A stretch of DNA of 64,000 bases from CAZKWG01 sp964615375. Its GTDB lineage: Bacteria; Myxococcota_A; UBA796; CAZKWG01. The DNA is taken from positions 34,512-98,511 of the forward strand of contig CAZTOW010000036.1 in NCBI GenBank assembly GCA_964615375.1, given 5' to 3'. Positions within the stretch are counted from its first letter, which is position 1, and every line of letters begins with the position of its first letter. The notes beneath the pieces are model-generated. The model was not told the origin of the DNA. It did not search any database and saw only the letters and a program-made list of their open reading frames with translations. A program made the translations under genes and the position numbers. Shown piece by piece: positions 1 through 8,018 of the stretch.

Positions 1-504
1 CGCGTAGCCGCTGTCGATCTCCGCCATCGCCAGCCCGATCCCGAAGTGACACTGGCCGCGCCACTTCACGCTGTCGATGCCCAGGCAGATCTGCTCGGCC
101 GCCGCGCGGTCCACCGGGGCCACCGCCTCGGAGACGTCCGAGCGGCACTCGAGCCTCAGCTCCTCGTCCTGGATCTCCGCGCAGATGGCCAGCGAGCCCT
201 GGGGGTCGCGGGCCGCGCCCTGCCGGGCGAGGGCGTGGAAGCAGATGTCGCGCAGGCTCTCCGCGCGCGCCTCGCAGCCCTCGCGCGTGAGCAGGCCCAT
301 GCCCGATCCGGGCCCGTCGCCCAGCTGCTCGGGGAGCTCCTCCGAGCCCGTGGGCTTCGGCGGCAGCGCCATCATCGGCTCTGAGGCCACGTCGGGCTTC
401 ACGATCGCGGCCACCTCGCCGATCAGGCGCTCCAACCCGAAGCGCGCGCCGAAGAGCACGGCGAGGCAGAGGGCGACGAGCACCGAGAACGATCGTGTCT
501 CCAC
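1..504 (-). CDS. Membrane-anchored Cys-repeat protein, 3' end outside window
   Basis: This open frame starts at GTG (504) one base after the stop of the upstream small gene and runs off the window edge without a stop, giving at least 168 residues. Residues 5-22 form a hydrophobic anchor or signal segment. The rest is a regularly spaced cysteine region with motifs such as GCEAR, DICFHALA, AICAEI and LECRSD. The pattern looks like helical repeats that could form disulfides outside the membrane. I do not recognise a family. The one-base spacing to the 506-694 gene suggests one operon, and this gene may follow the TonB receptor transcript. Confidence 0.7.
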   Translation of the reverse strand, partial: METRSFSVLVALCLAVLFGARFGLERLIGEVAAIVKPDVASEPMMALPPKPTGSEELPEQLGDGPGSGMGLLTREGCEARAESLRDICFHALARQGAARDPQGSLAICAEIQDEELRLECRSDVSEAVAPVDRAAAEQICLGIDSVKWRGQCHFGIGLAMAEIDSGYA

Positions 505-505
505 G

Positions 506-694
506 CTACTCCGTGTAGCCGAGGTCCTGCATCCAGGCCTCGTACTCGGCGCGGTCGATCTCCTCGTAGGAGCGCTCGTCCACGGGCGGCTTCTCGGGCT
601 CGGGGCGTCCGAAGCGGTACCAGGCGCCCACGCCCCCCCCGACGAGCGCCAGGGCGACGGTGGTGCCGAGCAGGAGGCGACGACGACGACTCAT
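506..694 (-). CDS. Small single-pass membrane protein
   Basis: This 62-residue protein begins with an Arg-rich tip (MSRRRR), followed by one transmembrane helix at about residues 7-26 and an acidic C-terminal tail rich in Glu, Asp and Tyr. The Arg cluster predicts an N-in, C-out topology. It sits 72 bp after the TonB receptor gene and one base before the Cys-repeat gene, all on the same strand, so it probably belongs to that envelope operon. No function is recognised. The good membrane signature and tight linkage make it more likely real than a chance frame. Confidence 0.65.
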   Translation of the reverse strand: MSRRRRLLLGTTVALALVGGGVGAWYRFGRPEPEKPPVDERSYEEIDRAEYEAWMQDLGYTE

Positions 695-766
695 CCCCTG
701 ACTATAAACCAGGGGCCCGGGGGTCGCAATGTGTGGGCAGCCGCTCCTCGGGGCGCCCCCGCCTCC

Positions 767-2911
767 CTACAGATCCGCCCGCGCCCCCACCAGCGGCAGG
801 AAGGGGATCCCGCCCACCAGCGTCTGCTGGCTGTAGTCGTAGCTCCAGGCCGGGTAGAGCACGTTGGCGTCCTTGGGCACCCACCACAGCTCGGCGTAGC
901 CCACCAGGGTCCAGCGCCGGAAGCTCAGGCGGCGCTCGATGTGAACGTCCACCTTCTGATAGGCGGGCAGCCGGTCGCTGTTCTCCTCGCCGAAGACGGG
1001 ATCGTAGCTGTCCGTGGTGCCGTCGTAGACACCATAGGAGATCGGCGTGTACGGCAGCCCGGCGGCGAGGCGGTAGCGCAGCCCCGCGTTCCACCCTGGC
1101 TTGAAGTCCCAGCTGGAGAGCAGGGAGAGCGCGTAGGGCTGGTCGTAGTCGAAGAGGGCCCCGTCGCGCTCGGCGTGGCCCACCGCGACCCAGGCTCCGA
1201 AGAAGAAGCGCTCGCGCAGGCGGTAGCGGCTGGACAGCTCCGCCCCCCAGGCGTAGCCGTCGGCGGCGCGGGGGGCCTCGCCCGCGGCCTCGATCACGAC
1301 GTCCTCGAAGCGCCGTCCCCAGCCGTCCAGGGCGAACTCCAGGCGCTCGGCGATGGTCAGGTCCGCCCCCGCCGCCGCCTGCCAGGAGCGCGTGAGCCCG
1401 AGGCTGGGGTCACCGATGGTGGGCGAGAGCTGCTCCAGCGAGGGCGCCTGGGAGTAGCGCCCGGCCCCGGCCCGCAGGCTGAGCTTCGGGCTGAGCTCGC
1501 TCTTGAGCGTGATCCGCGGGTCAACGGCCAGGGTCCCGGTGGCCGAGTCCCCCTGGAGGCGCGCCCCCGGCTGCACCTTGACCGGGCCGATCGCGAAGCG
1601 GGGCTCCAGGTAGATCCCGCCCTGCAGGCGGGCGGCGCGCTCGTCGACCGGGAGCCCGCGGGCCAGCAGGGGCGCCTCCCCCTCGAGCTCGAACCAGGCG
1701 CGGCTCGGATCGGCCAGCAGGTCCACCTGACGCCCGCGCAGCTCCAGCCCCGCGGCGAGCTGGTAGTCCTCGGTCTGAAAGAGCGTGGCGTCGCTGCGCA
1801 GCGTGAGATCCCGCTGCTGCCGGCGCTGGCCCTGGTCGGGGAGCTCGCCCCGCCAGTCGTCGGCGACGAAGCCCAGCACCGTGTCCACCTTGGCCCGCTC
1901 GGCCTGCAGCGCGTGGCGGGCCACGACGCCGTGCCAGCCGCGGGTGAGCTGAAACTCCGGGTTCTCCGCCTGCTCCAGCGGGTCCAGCAGCGCGCTGTCC
2001 CCCGCGTAGTGCCCGTAGCTGTCCCCCGCCCCGATGGCCGTGAGCGACAGGTGGCTCTGCCCCAGCTCCTGGTCATAGCGGGCCAGATAATCCCAGAAGG
2101 TGGGCCAGATGGTGTACTGGTCGCTGCCGCTCTCCACCAGGTCCAGATACGAGCGCCGGGCCGAGGCCGTGAGCGCCGCCCCCCCGCCTACCGGGGCCGA
2201 GACGTAGCCGCCCGCCATGATGAGCGAGACCGCCACCCCGCCGTGCAGGGCCTTGCTGTCCGCCGAGCGCGTCTCGGCCGCCACCACCCCGCCCACCGCG
2301 TCGCCGTAAGCCGGGCCGAAGGTGGAGGGGTAGACCGCGACCTCGTCCAGCAGCCGCGTGTGGATGACCGAGGCGTACTGCTGGAAGTGGTAGAGGTAGG
2401 GGACGTCGACGCCGTCCACCAGGAAGCGGCTCTCGGCCGGCGCCGACCCGCGCAGCACCACGTCCCCGGCCTTGGGCGAATACTCCCGCGTCTGGGTCAC
2501 GCCCGGCAGCGTCTGGATGAGGCGGATGGGGTCCTCGTAGGCCCCCGGCGTCTCCTCCACGCGCTCGCGGTCCAGGACCTGCTGGCTCACGTGGGCCGAG
2601 GGGCGACGCGACTCGACGACGACCTCCTCGGGCGGGGTGTAGCGCAGATAGACGACGAGCGGCTCGGCGGCGGGGAGGCTCACGTCCACCGGCTGGAGCG
2701 CGTGCTCGGGCCCGCCCACCGTGAGCGTCCAGCTCCCCTCGGGGAGATCGAGGGTGAAGCGCCCCTCGGCGTCGGTGGTGGCCTGCGGGGTCCCCGGGGC
2801 GGTGTCGGCGCGCACCCAGGCCCCGTCGATGGGGTCGCCGGTCCCGCGCTCGCGGACGACGCCGCGCAGCTCGGCGCCCAGCGCGACGGCGCAGAGCAGG
2901 AGCAGGCTCAC
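767..2911 (-). CDS. TonB-dependent outer-membrane receptor with carboxypeptidase-regulatory-like N-terminal domain
   Basis: This 714-residue protein has a short signal peptide, then a CarboxypepD_reg-like beta-sandwich (about residues 14-90, with GVVRERGTGDPIDGAWV and TTDAEGRFTLDLPEG). A plug domain follows (about 115-220, with LPGVTQTREYSPKAGDVVLRG and FLVDGVDVPY), then a beta-barrel region rich in alternating aromatic strands. Such receptors import large or scarce ligands using TonB energy; the ligand cannot be told from sequence. The GTG start overlaps the stop of the upstream lipoprotein gene (GTGA), and a GGAGG ribosome site lies inside that gene. The two are therefore translationally coupled and may act as a receptor plus surface lipoprotein pair. 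Confidence 0.92.
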   Translation of the reverse strand: MSLLLLCAVALGAELRGVVRERGTGDPIDGAWVRADTAPGTPQATTDAEGRFTLDLPEGSWTLTVGGPEHALQPVDVSLPAAEPLVVYLRYTPPEEVVVESRRPSAHVSQQVLDRERVEETPGAYEDPIRLIQTLPGVTQTREYSPKAGDVVLRGSAPAESRFLVDGVDVPYLYHFQQYASVIHTRLLDEVAVYPSTFGPAYGDAVGGVVAAETRSADSKALHGGVAVSLIMAGGYVSAPVGGGAALTASARRSYLDLVESGSDQYTIWPTFWDYLARYDQELGQSHLSLTAIGAGDSYGHYAGDSALLDPLEQAENPEFQLTRGWHGVVARHALQAERAKVDTVLGFVADDWRGELPDQGQRRQQRDLTLRSDATLFQTEDYQLAAGLELRGRQVDLLADPSRAWFELEGEAPLLARGLPVDERAARLQGGIYLEPRFAIGPVKVQPGARLQGDSATGTLAVDPRITLKSELSPKLSLRAGAGRYSQAPSLEQLSPTIGDPSLGLTRSWQAAAGADLTIAERLEFALDGWGRRFEDVVIEAAGEAPRAADGYAWGAELSSRYRLRERFFFGAWVAVGHAERDGALFDYDQPYALSLLSSWDFKPGWNAGLRYRLAAGLPYTPISYGVYDGTTDSYDPVFGEENSDRLPAYQKVDVHIERRLSFRRWTLVGYAELWWVPKDANVLYPAWSYDYSQQTLVGGIPFLPLVGARADL

Positions 2912-3903
2912 CAGACCTCCAGCACGACGCGGGCGCCCAGCACCTCGGGGCGGCTGCAGCGGCCCTCGGCGATCCAGGCGAGGCGGAAGGGCTCGCCCGC
3001 GGGCGCGCAGGAGAGCGTGTCCCCGAGGGTGAGATCGGGGGCGCCGTCCACGGTGGCGTCCTCCAGCTCGGAGAGCCCCACGCCCAGCAGATCCTCCCGC
3101 GCCACCAGCGTCGCCGTCAGGTAGGCCCCCGCGGAGGCGGCCACGGCGGCGTCGGCCTCGGAGACCGGCAGCAGGCGACCCTCGTGGCGCAGCAGCGGCT
3201 CGTCCTCCCCGATCGCGGCGTCCGCCCAGATCCAGCGGTTGCTGCCCGCCCCGTCCAGCGTGAGCGCCAGCGTGGGGAAGATCGTGTCCTCGCTGGGCGC
3301 GCGCGCCTCGACCTCGCCGTCGTCCCAGGTGATCTCCTCGGCCAGGACGTCGGCGGCCAGGGTGTCCACCTCCAGCAGGGTGCCGCTGTCCTGGGCCAGC
3401 ATCCAGCGGGCCACCAGCTCGACGCCAGGCTCCTCGGCGAAGGCCAGCGTGAGCCGCTCCGCCTGCCCGCTCGGCGCCGCGCCGTCCACGGCCTCGGTCG
3501 TGGCTCCCTGGCGCGCCTCCAGCGAGAGGTCCTCCCCCAGCGCGACCGCCGCGCGGGAGACCGAGAGCGCGGGCGGCGGGGCGGCGATCTCCACCCTGGC
3601 TTGTAGCGCCTCGCCCACGGGGCTGGTCGCCACCAGCCCCAGCTCACCCGACGCGGGCACCACCACGCCCCAGCCCTCCCCCAGCGCCTGGCCGTCCAGG
3701 CTCCAGCTCAGGGTAGGCGCCTCCTCGTGGTACATCCCGAGCCCGCTCCAGATCGCCGCCGAGGCGGTGTACTGCCCGTCCGAGCCCTCCACCACCCCCA
3801 ACGCGGCCACGCGGAAGGGCCCGAGCTCGCCGCGCGAGACGTCGAAGCTGGCGTCGCAGGCGGTGAGCGCGAGGAGCGGGGCGAGCGCGTGACGGGGGGA
3901 CAT
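2908..3903 (-). CDS. Secreted lipoprotein coupled to TonB receptor
   Basis: The 331-residue product starts with a lipoprotein signal peptide ending in a lipobox (LLALTAC, Cys16). The mature part looks like beta-sandwich repeats, with stretches such as ASAAIWSGLG, TLSWSLDGQAL and an Ig-like PPALSVSRAAVALGEDLSLEA. No enzyme motif is visible. Its stop overlaps the start of the TonB-dependent receptor by 4 bp, so it is probably a surface partner of that receptor, perhaps for ligand capture. That role is inferred from coupling only. It is transcribed divergently from the lipoprotein gene at 4037 across a 133-bp intergenic region that should hold both promoters. Confidence 0.85.
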   Translation of the reverse strand: MSPRHALAPLLALTACDASFDVSRGELGPFRVAALGVVEGSDGQYTASAAIWSGLGMYHEEAPTLSWSLDGQALGEGWGVVVPASGELGLVATSPVGEALQARVEIAAPPPALSVSRAAVALGEDLSLEARQGATTEAVDGAAPSGQAERLTLAFAEEPGVELVARWMLAQDSGTLLEVDTLAADVLAEEITWDDGEVEARAPSEDTIFPTLALTLDGAGSNRWIWADAAIGEDEPLLRHEGRLLPVSEADAAVAASAGAYLTATLVAREDLLGVGLSELEDATVDGAPDLTLGDTLSCAPAGEPFRLAWIAEGRCSRPEVLGARVVLEVW

Positions 3904-4036
3904 CCGGGGCCCTCGGGGGGAGCACGCGAGAAGGGGAGGCCCTTATCCTGTCCTGCGGCGCGCGCGAGCGGCGGGCCCCGGTTGCCCGTGGCCGGGTAGA
4001 GCGATAATCCGCCTGGAACGGCAACCCGGAGGCGCC

Positions 4037-4783
4037 ATGCGCTCGCTACCCCTGATCCTGCTCGCGGCCTGCGGCGCGGATGACCCCACCGGCATCTGGC
4101 TCTTCCAGAGCCCGCTGAGCGAGGTCGAGTCCACCTGTGACACGACCCACGGCGAGAACTACGTCTACGGCCAGTGGCCGGAGGACGACGACGGCAGCAT
4201 CCAGTCCGACTGGACCTACACCGAGGAGAACAGCTTCGGGGACGAGCTCGCCTTCGCCCAGATCGAGACCATGGGCAAGGACGAGGCGATCATCCTGCTG
4301 GGCGACACCGTCGTCCCCGGGACCTGGGACAAGAACAACCAGCAGTGGGTGTTCACCTGGGCGGACGAGCAGAGCTCGGAGGACGGCGAGGCCCACAGCG
4401 CGGGCTACAGCTTCCTGTTGGAGGAGCAGAGCTCGGCCACGCTGGAGCTGCGCTTCGGCGTCATCGAGCCGGGCTACGCCCGGGGGCAGATCTCCAACTC
4501 CTCGGTGGGGCGCACCACCTGGACCGAGACCGACGTGTGGGACGCCGCGACCGTGGGCGTCTCCTACTCGCAGATCCCCAGCACGACCTACCTGGAGGGC
4601 ACCGACGAGTCGGTCACCAGCGTAGACAACGCCCCCACCTCGTCGGACTGCGAGGACAGCGAGTGCAACCTGTGGTTCCAGACCACCTGCGCTCAGGACG
4701 ACGACTTCACGGCCACGCTCACGGGCTACGAGGAAGACGGCGCCTTCGACTACCTGCAGTACGCCTCGCAGCCGGGCGACTGA
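4037..4783 (+). CDS. Secreted lipoprotein of unknown function
   Basis: The 248-residue product has a very short signal peptide with lipobox LLAAC (Cys12), followed by an acidic, Tyr/Trp-rich domain starting DDPTGIWLFQSP. The 'GIW' opening resembles lipocalin/META-like folds that begin with a 'G-x-W' motif, but this is only a hint. Internal Cys residues (STCDTT, SDCEDSECNL, TTCAQ) suggest disulfides in the cell envelope. It stands alone, divergent from the TonB receptor operon. A strong hairpin lies about 37 bp after its stop. Confidence 0.82.
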   Translation: MRSLPLILLAACGADDPTGIWLFQSPLSEVESTCDTTHGENYVYGQWPEDDDGSIQSDWTYTEENSFGDELAFAQIETMGKDEAIILLGDTVVPGTWDKNNQQWVFTWADEQSSEDGEAHSAGYSFLLEEQSSATLELRFGVIEPGYARGQISNSSVGRTTWTETDVWDAATVGVSYSQIPSTTYLEGTDESVTSVDNAPTSSDCEDSECNLWFQTTCAQDDDFTATLTGYEEDGAFDYLQYASQPGD

Positions 4784-4819
4784 GCCCGCCCCGAGATCGC
4801 GACTCCGAAAAAGCAGAGA

Positions 4820-4843
4820 GCCGGTTCGGCGTACCGAACCGGC
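4820..4843 (+). terminator. Perfect 10-bp inverted repeat after lipoprotein gene
   Basis: GCCGGTTCGG and its exact complement CCGAACCGGC are separated by a 4-base loop (CGTA), 37 bp after the stop codon at 4783. The stem is strong. The downstream sequence is only mildly T-rich (CCCTGTTCTTGG), so this may be a terminator, an mRNA 3'-end stabiliser, or part of a structured RNA continuing to 5.4 kb. Confidence 0.55.
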
Positions 4844-5107
4844 CCCTGTTCTTGGTTCTACGTCAGGCCCAATGGAGTCGCTCCTCATCGAAGCGCAGGT
4901 TGGGGACTCAGTCTCACTCGTAGCGGTGATGGTCACTGACCTTCTTTGCTACGCGATGACTCTGTGCGAGCCTTCTGTGACGGCGTCAGGCGCCGTGAAG
5001 CTGCATATGGGGTGATGTGGTTGGCTGGCAGGCGCTACCTGCGCGGGCCTTCGGTTCAGTGTCCAACGGGGGGCCTCCTCTTCTCTGACCGGAGGGGGTA
5101 GAGGGTT

Positions 5108-5173
5108 GGCCCGGGTGCGCTGGTCAGAGGTCGCTTCGCAGAACTACCTGGTCAGCGCGCGCCCACCCGGGCC
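5108..5173. repeat. Inverted repeat with 10-bp perfect arms
   Basis: GGCCCGGGTG at 5108-5117 is complementary to CACCCGGGCC at 5164-5173. The loop between them contains a direct repeat of CTGGTCAG (5120 and 5149). It could fold into a long stem-loop within the gene-free region. No coding or known RNA family was recognised. Confidence 0.5.
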
Positions 5174-5397
5174 GAAGTTGAGCTGTCCAATGGAGTCTCT
5201 CCTTTGTATCGATCTGCTTCGGTTTGGGTTGAGGAGGAGGGAAATCCGACACCGGATTCCGGCCTGTCGGGTTCCCGACTTCGGGGGCTTGGAGGCGATT
5301 TCTCTGTTGTTTCTCGCTCCTTCTGAATCCATTCTACCCACCCCCGTGCATTCGTCAACCCCCTTTTGTGACAATCGTGTGACGGGCGCAGATTTGT

Positions 5398-6567
5398 TCA
5401 GACGTAGATCTCGCGATCGATGATTGTGCAGGTCCCCTGCCCGAAACCGATGCACATGGTGAGCAGCCCGTAGCGCCCGTCCCGCTGCTCCAAGGCGTTG
5501 AGCAGCGTGCACATCAGGCGGGCACCGGAGGCGCCGAGCGGGTGCCCCAGCGCGATGGCCCCGCCGTGCACGTTCAGACGCTCGGGGTCCATGCCCAGCT
5601 CGCGCCCGCAGCCCAGGGCCACCGAGGCGAAGGCCTCGTTGATCTCGTAGAGGTCGATCTCGGAGATGGGAAGGTTCACCCGTGAGAGCGCCTTCTGGAC
5701 GGCCGGGATGGGCGCCGTGAGCATGATCGTGGGGTCCACGCCCGCGGTCGCCATGGAGATGATGCGCGCGCGCGGCGTGAGCCCATACTCCTGCACGGCC
5801 CGCTCGCTGGCCAGCAGCACGGCGGCGGCGCCGTCGGAGATCTGCGAGCTCGAGCCCGCGGTGATGACCCCGTCCTCCTTGAAGGCGGGCTTCAGCGCGC
5901 CCAGGCGGGCCAGGGTGGTGTCGCGGCGGACGCCCTCGTCGCGCTCGAGGCGCTGCGTGCCCCCCTCGACGGGGACATCGAGCGGGAGGATCTCGCGATC
6001 GAAGAAGCCCTCGTCCTGGGCCCGCGCGGCGCGCAGGTGGCTCTCCAGGCTGAACTCGTCCAGCTCCTGGCGGGTGAGGCCGAAGCGCTGGGCCACGAGC
6101 TCGGCAGAGATGCCCTGGGGGACGATGGTGTAGCGCCAGCTCATCTCCGGCGAGGGCAGCACCATCTCGCCGTTCAGCAGCATGTCGGAGGCCATGGGCA
6201 CCCGGGACATGGACTCCACGCCCCCGGCGATCACCAGATCCTGGTAGCCGCTGGCCACGCCCATGGCGGCGAAGTGGATGGCCTGCTGGGAGCTGCCGCA
6301 CATGCGGTTGACGCTCACCCCGGTCACGTCCACCGGGAAGCCCGCCAGCAGCGCCGCCACGCGGCCGATGTTCAGCCCCTGCTCGTGGACCTGGGTGACG
6401 CAGCCCATCACCACGTCCTCGATGACCGCCGGGTCGAGCCGGTTGCGCTCGACGAGGGCCCGGAGCGGGGCCGCCGCGAGCTCGTCCGCGCGCAGGCCGG
6501 AGAGCCCGCCCTTCTTCCGACCCACCGGCGTGCGCACCGCGTCGATGATGTAGGCCTCGCCGCCCAT
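5398..6567 (-). CDS. Thiolase (acetyl-CoA C-acyltransferase)
   Basis: The 389-residue protein matches thiolase length and layout throughout. The N-terminal domain has the nucleophile Cys90 in NRMCGSSQQAIH. The C-terminal domain has the GHPLG motif (His342) and the second catalytic Cys372 in CIGFGQG. The opening AYIIDAVRTPVGRKKGGL and GGVESMSRVPM are typical of degradative (beta-oxidation) and acetoacetyl-CoA thiolases. It acts in the cytosol on 3-ketoacyl-CoA, in fatty-acid breakdown or, in reverse, in acetoacetyl-CoA formation. No other beta-oxidation gene is adjacent, so the direction and chain-length preference cannot be decided here. Confidence 0.95.
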   Translation of the reverse strand: MGGEAYIIDAVRTPVGRKKGGLSGLRADELAAAPLRALVERNRLDPAVIEDVVMGCVTQVHEQGLNIGRVAALLAGFPVDVTGVSVNRMCGSSQQAIHFAAMGVASGYQDLVIAGGVESMSRVPMASDMLLNGEMVLPSPEMSWRYTIVPQGISAELVAQRFGLTRQELDEFSLESHLRAARAQDEGFFDREILPLDVPVEGGTQRLERDEGVRRDTTLARLGALKPAFKEDGVITAGSSSQISDGAAAVLLASERAVQEYGLTPRARIISMATAGVDPTIMLTAPIPAVQKALSRVNLPISEIDLYEINEAFASVALGCGRELGMDPERLNVHGGAIALGHPLGASGARLMCTLLNALEQRDGRYGLLTMCIGFGQGTCTIIDREIYV

Positions 6568-6698
6568 GGGACCTCCCGCCTAGAGCCCTCTCGGCCTATC
6601 TCGCGCTCGCCCCCCTGGCGAGCGCTTGCCCCGCGGCCGGGGACGCGGTACACCTGCGCTCCGCGTCCGCGTTCGGGCGCGCGACGCAGGAGGGATCC

Positions 6699-6947
6699 AT
6701 GAGGACCGCGATGCTGGTGGCCGGCGCGATCTGCGCTGCTACGGGCGTGTTGACGGGGGTGCTGGGCGGCTTCGGGATGCCGAACGGGCAGGACACGGCG
6801 CTGCAGATCTCCAAGCTCGGCTACGACGGGATCGACAACCTGACGATCTACCCGGCGGGCTATGTGGCCATCGGCCTCGTGGTGCTGGGCATCGGGCTCC
6901 TGATCACCGCCAACGCCACGGCCTACAAGGAGACCGGCGGCTACTAG
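6699..6947 (+). CDS. Small two-helix membrane protein
   Basis: The 82-residue protein has two clear hydrophobic helices (about 4-27 and 52-71) joined by a polar loop containing QISKLGYDGIDNL, and ends with a short polar tail. An AGGAGG ribosome site precedes the ATG (…GCAGGAGGGATCC ATG). It is followed after 18 bp by the prenyl-synthase-like gene on the same strand, so the two may be co-transcribed. No family was recognised. Confidence 0.72.
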   Translation: MRTAMLVAGAICAATGVLTGVLGGFGMPNGQDTALQISKLGYDGIDNLTIYPAGYVAIGLVVLGIGLLITANATAYKETGGY

Positions 6948-6965
6948 CCGCCGCGCGGGTGATCC

Positions 6966-7973
6966 ATGCGGGCCGAGCGCGCCAACCGCGGCCCTCGCGC
7001 GGATCTTGCCGAGGTCCCCGCGGATCTGCAGGAGCGCCTGCGCCGGCTGGACGCCCAGCTCCGCGATCTCGCGCTGGGTGAAGGCGCGCCTCCGGGGCTG
7101 GATCTCGACCGCTTCCTGGCCCCGGGGACGCCCCGGGTCCGCCCGCTCCTGGTGCTGCTCTCGGCCGCGGCGGCGAAGGCCGCGCGCGACGCGGAGGGGT
7201 CGAGCTCGGGGGACGTCGCCACGGAGCACGTCGCGCTCGCCGTGGAGCTCATGCACGGGGCGGTCCTGCTGCACGACACCGCCCTGGGGCGCCAGGAGGG
7301 GCTGCGGCGACGGGCGGCGCGGCGCATCCTGGGCGGGGCGATCGGGCTGCTGGGGGCGAACCACCTGACCCTGCGCGCGCTGGAGCTGGCGCAGCTCGCG
7401 CCCGCGCCGGAGGTGCTGGGCGATCTGGTCGAGACCATGCGCGAGGCGGCGAGCACGCACGCGCTGGGGCACCGGGTCCAGCGGCGGCTCCCCTCGCTGA
7501 CGGAGGGTCTGGCGCTGGCGGAGGGGCACAGCGGGGCGCTCTTCTCCTTCGCCTGCCGGGCGGGGGCGCGGCTGGGCGGGGCGGAGCGCCCGGAGGTCAC
7601 GGCGCTGGGGCGCTACGGGCGGCACACGGGCCTGGCCTGGGCGCTCGCCGAAGATCTGTCGGCCATGGACGCCGAGGGTGATGAGCTCGCCCGGGGGATC
7701 GAGGAGCGGGCGGCCCTGGGGCGCGCGCCGCTGCCGCTCATCCTGGCGGCGCAGCGCGACCCGGAGATCGCGCCCTGCTGGTCCCGGCTCTGCCGGCGCC
7801 CGGATGAGGGGCTGGCGCGGACGCTGGCGGAGCGCGCCGGGCGCGCCGGAGGCCTGAGCGAGGCGCGGCGGCGGCTGGCGCTGGAGTCCTGGACCGCGCG
7901 AAGCGCGCTGGCGACGCTGCCCTCTTCGGCTCCGCGCGAGGCGCTGGACCGGCTGGCGGCGGCGCTCGTCTAG
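6966..7973 (+). CDS. Polyprenyl-synthase-like protein without catalytic Asp motifs
   Basis: The 335-residue, almost entirely helical protein follows the isoprenyl diphosphate synthase layout: RVRPLLVLL, then AVELMHGAVLLHDT (positions 93-105) where active enzymes have LIHDDxxDxxxxRRG. Near 217-235 it has GRHTGLAWALAEDLSA where they have GxAFQxxDDxxD. The first Asp-rich motif is reduced to HDTALGRQ and the second to EDLSA, so the metal-diphosphate binding sites appear lost. Known enzymes of this family make C15-C50 prenyl diphosphates; this copy is probably non-catalytic, perhaps a regulatory or binding subunit. The family call is moderate because it rests on degenerate motifs plus flanking similarity. 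Confidence 0.7.
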   Translation: MRAERANRGPRADLAEVPADLQERLRRLDAQLRDLALGEGAPPGLDLDRFLAPGTPRVRPLLVLLSAAAAKAARDAEGSSSGDVATEHVALAVELMHGAVLLHDTALGRQEGLRRRAARRILGGAIGLLGANHLTLRALELAQLAPAPEVLGDLVETMREAASTHALGHRVQRRLPSLTEGLALAEGHSGALFSFACRAGARLGGAERPEVTALGRYGRHTGLAWALAEDLSAMDAEGDELARGIEERAALGRAPLPLILAAQRDPEIAPCWSRLCRRPDEGLARTLAERAGRAGGLSEARRRLALESWTARSALATLPSSAPREALDRLAAALV

Positions 7974-8018
7974 TTGTTCCCGGCCTCGCGGCGCTGAACG
8001 AGCTATGCTCCCACGGCT

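Larger units (their letters stand above)
4784..5397. other. 614-bp gene-free convergent region with degenerate repeats
   Basis: No convincing gene is present here. Base composition falls clearly below the neighbouring genes, to roughly 55-60% GC. A motif of the form CCAATGGAGTCNCTCCT occurs at 4868-4885 and 5186-5203, with a weaker copy at 5061-5079. The latter two are each preceded by similar sequence (GGGCC, then TTCGGTTCAG or GAAGTTGAGC). An inverted repeat lies at 5108-5173. The region separates convergent genes, so a 614-bp gap needs some explanation: a structured non-coding RNA, a decayed gene, or a remnant mobile element are possible. Confidence 0.5.

Noticed and set aside
5106..5423. 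A 105-codon plus-strand frame in the gene-free region
   Set aside because: It has no ribosome site, no motif, a codon pattern unlike neighbouring genes, and runs into the end of the thiolase gene.
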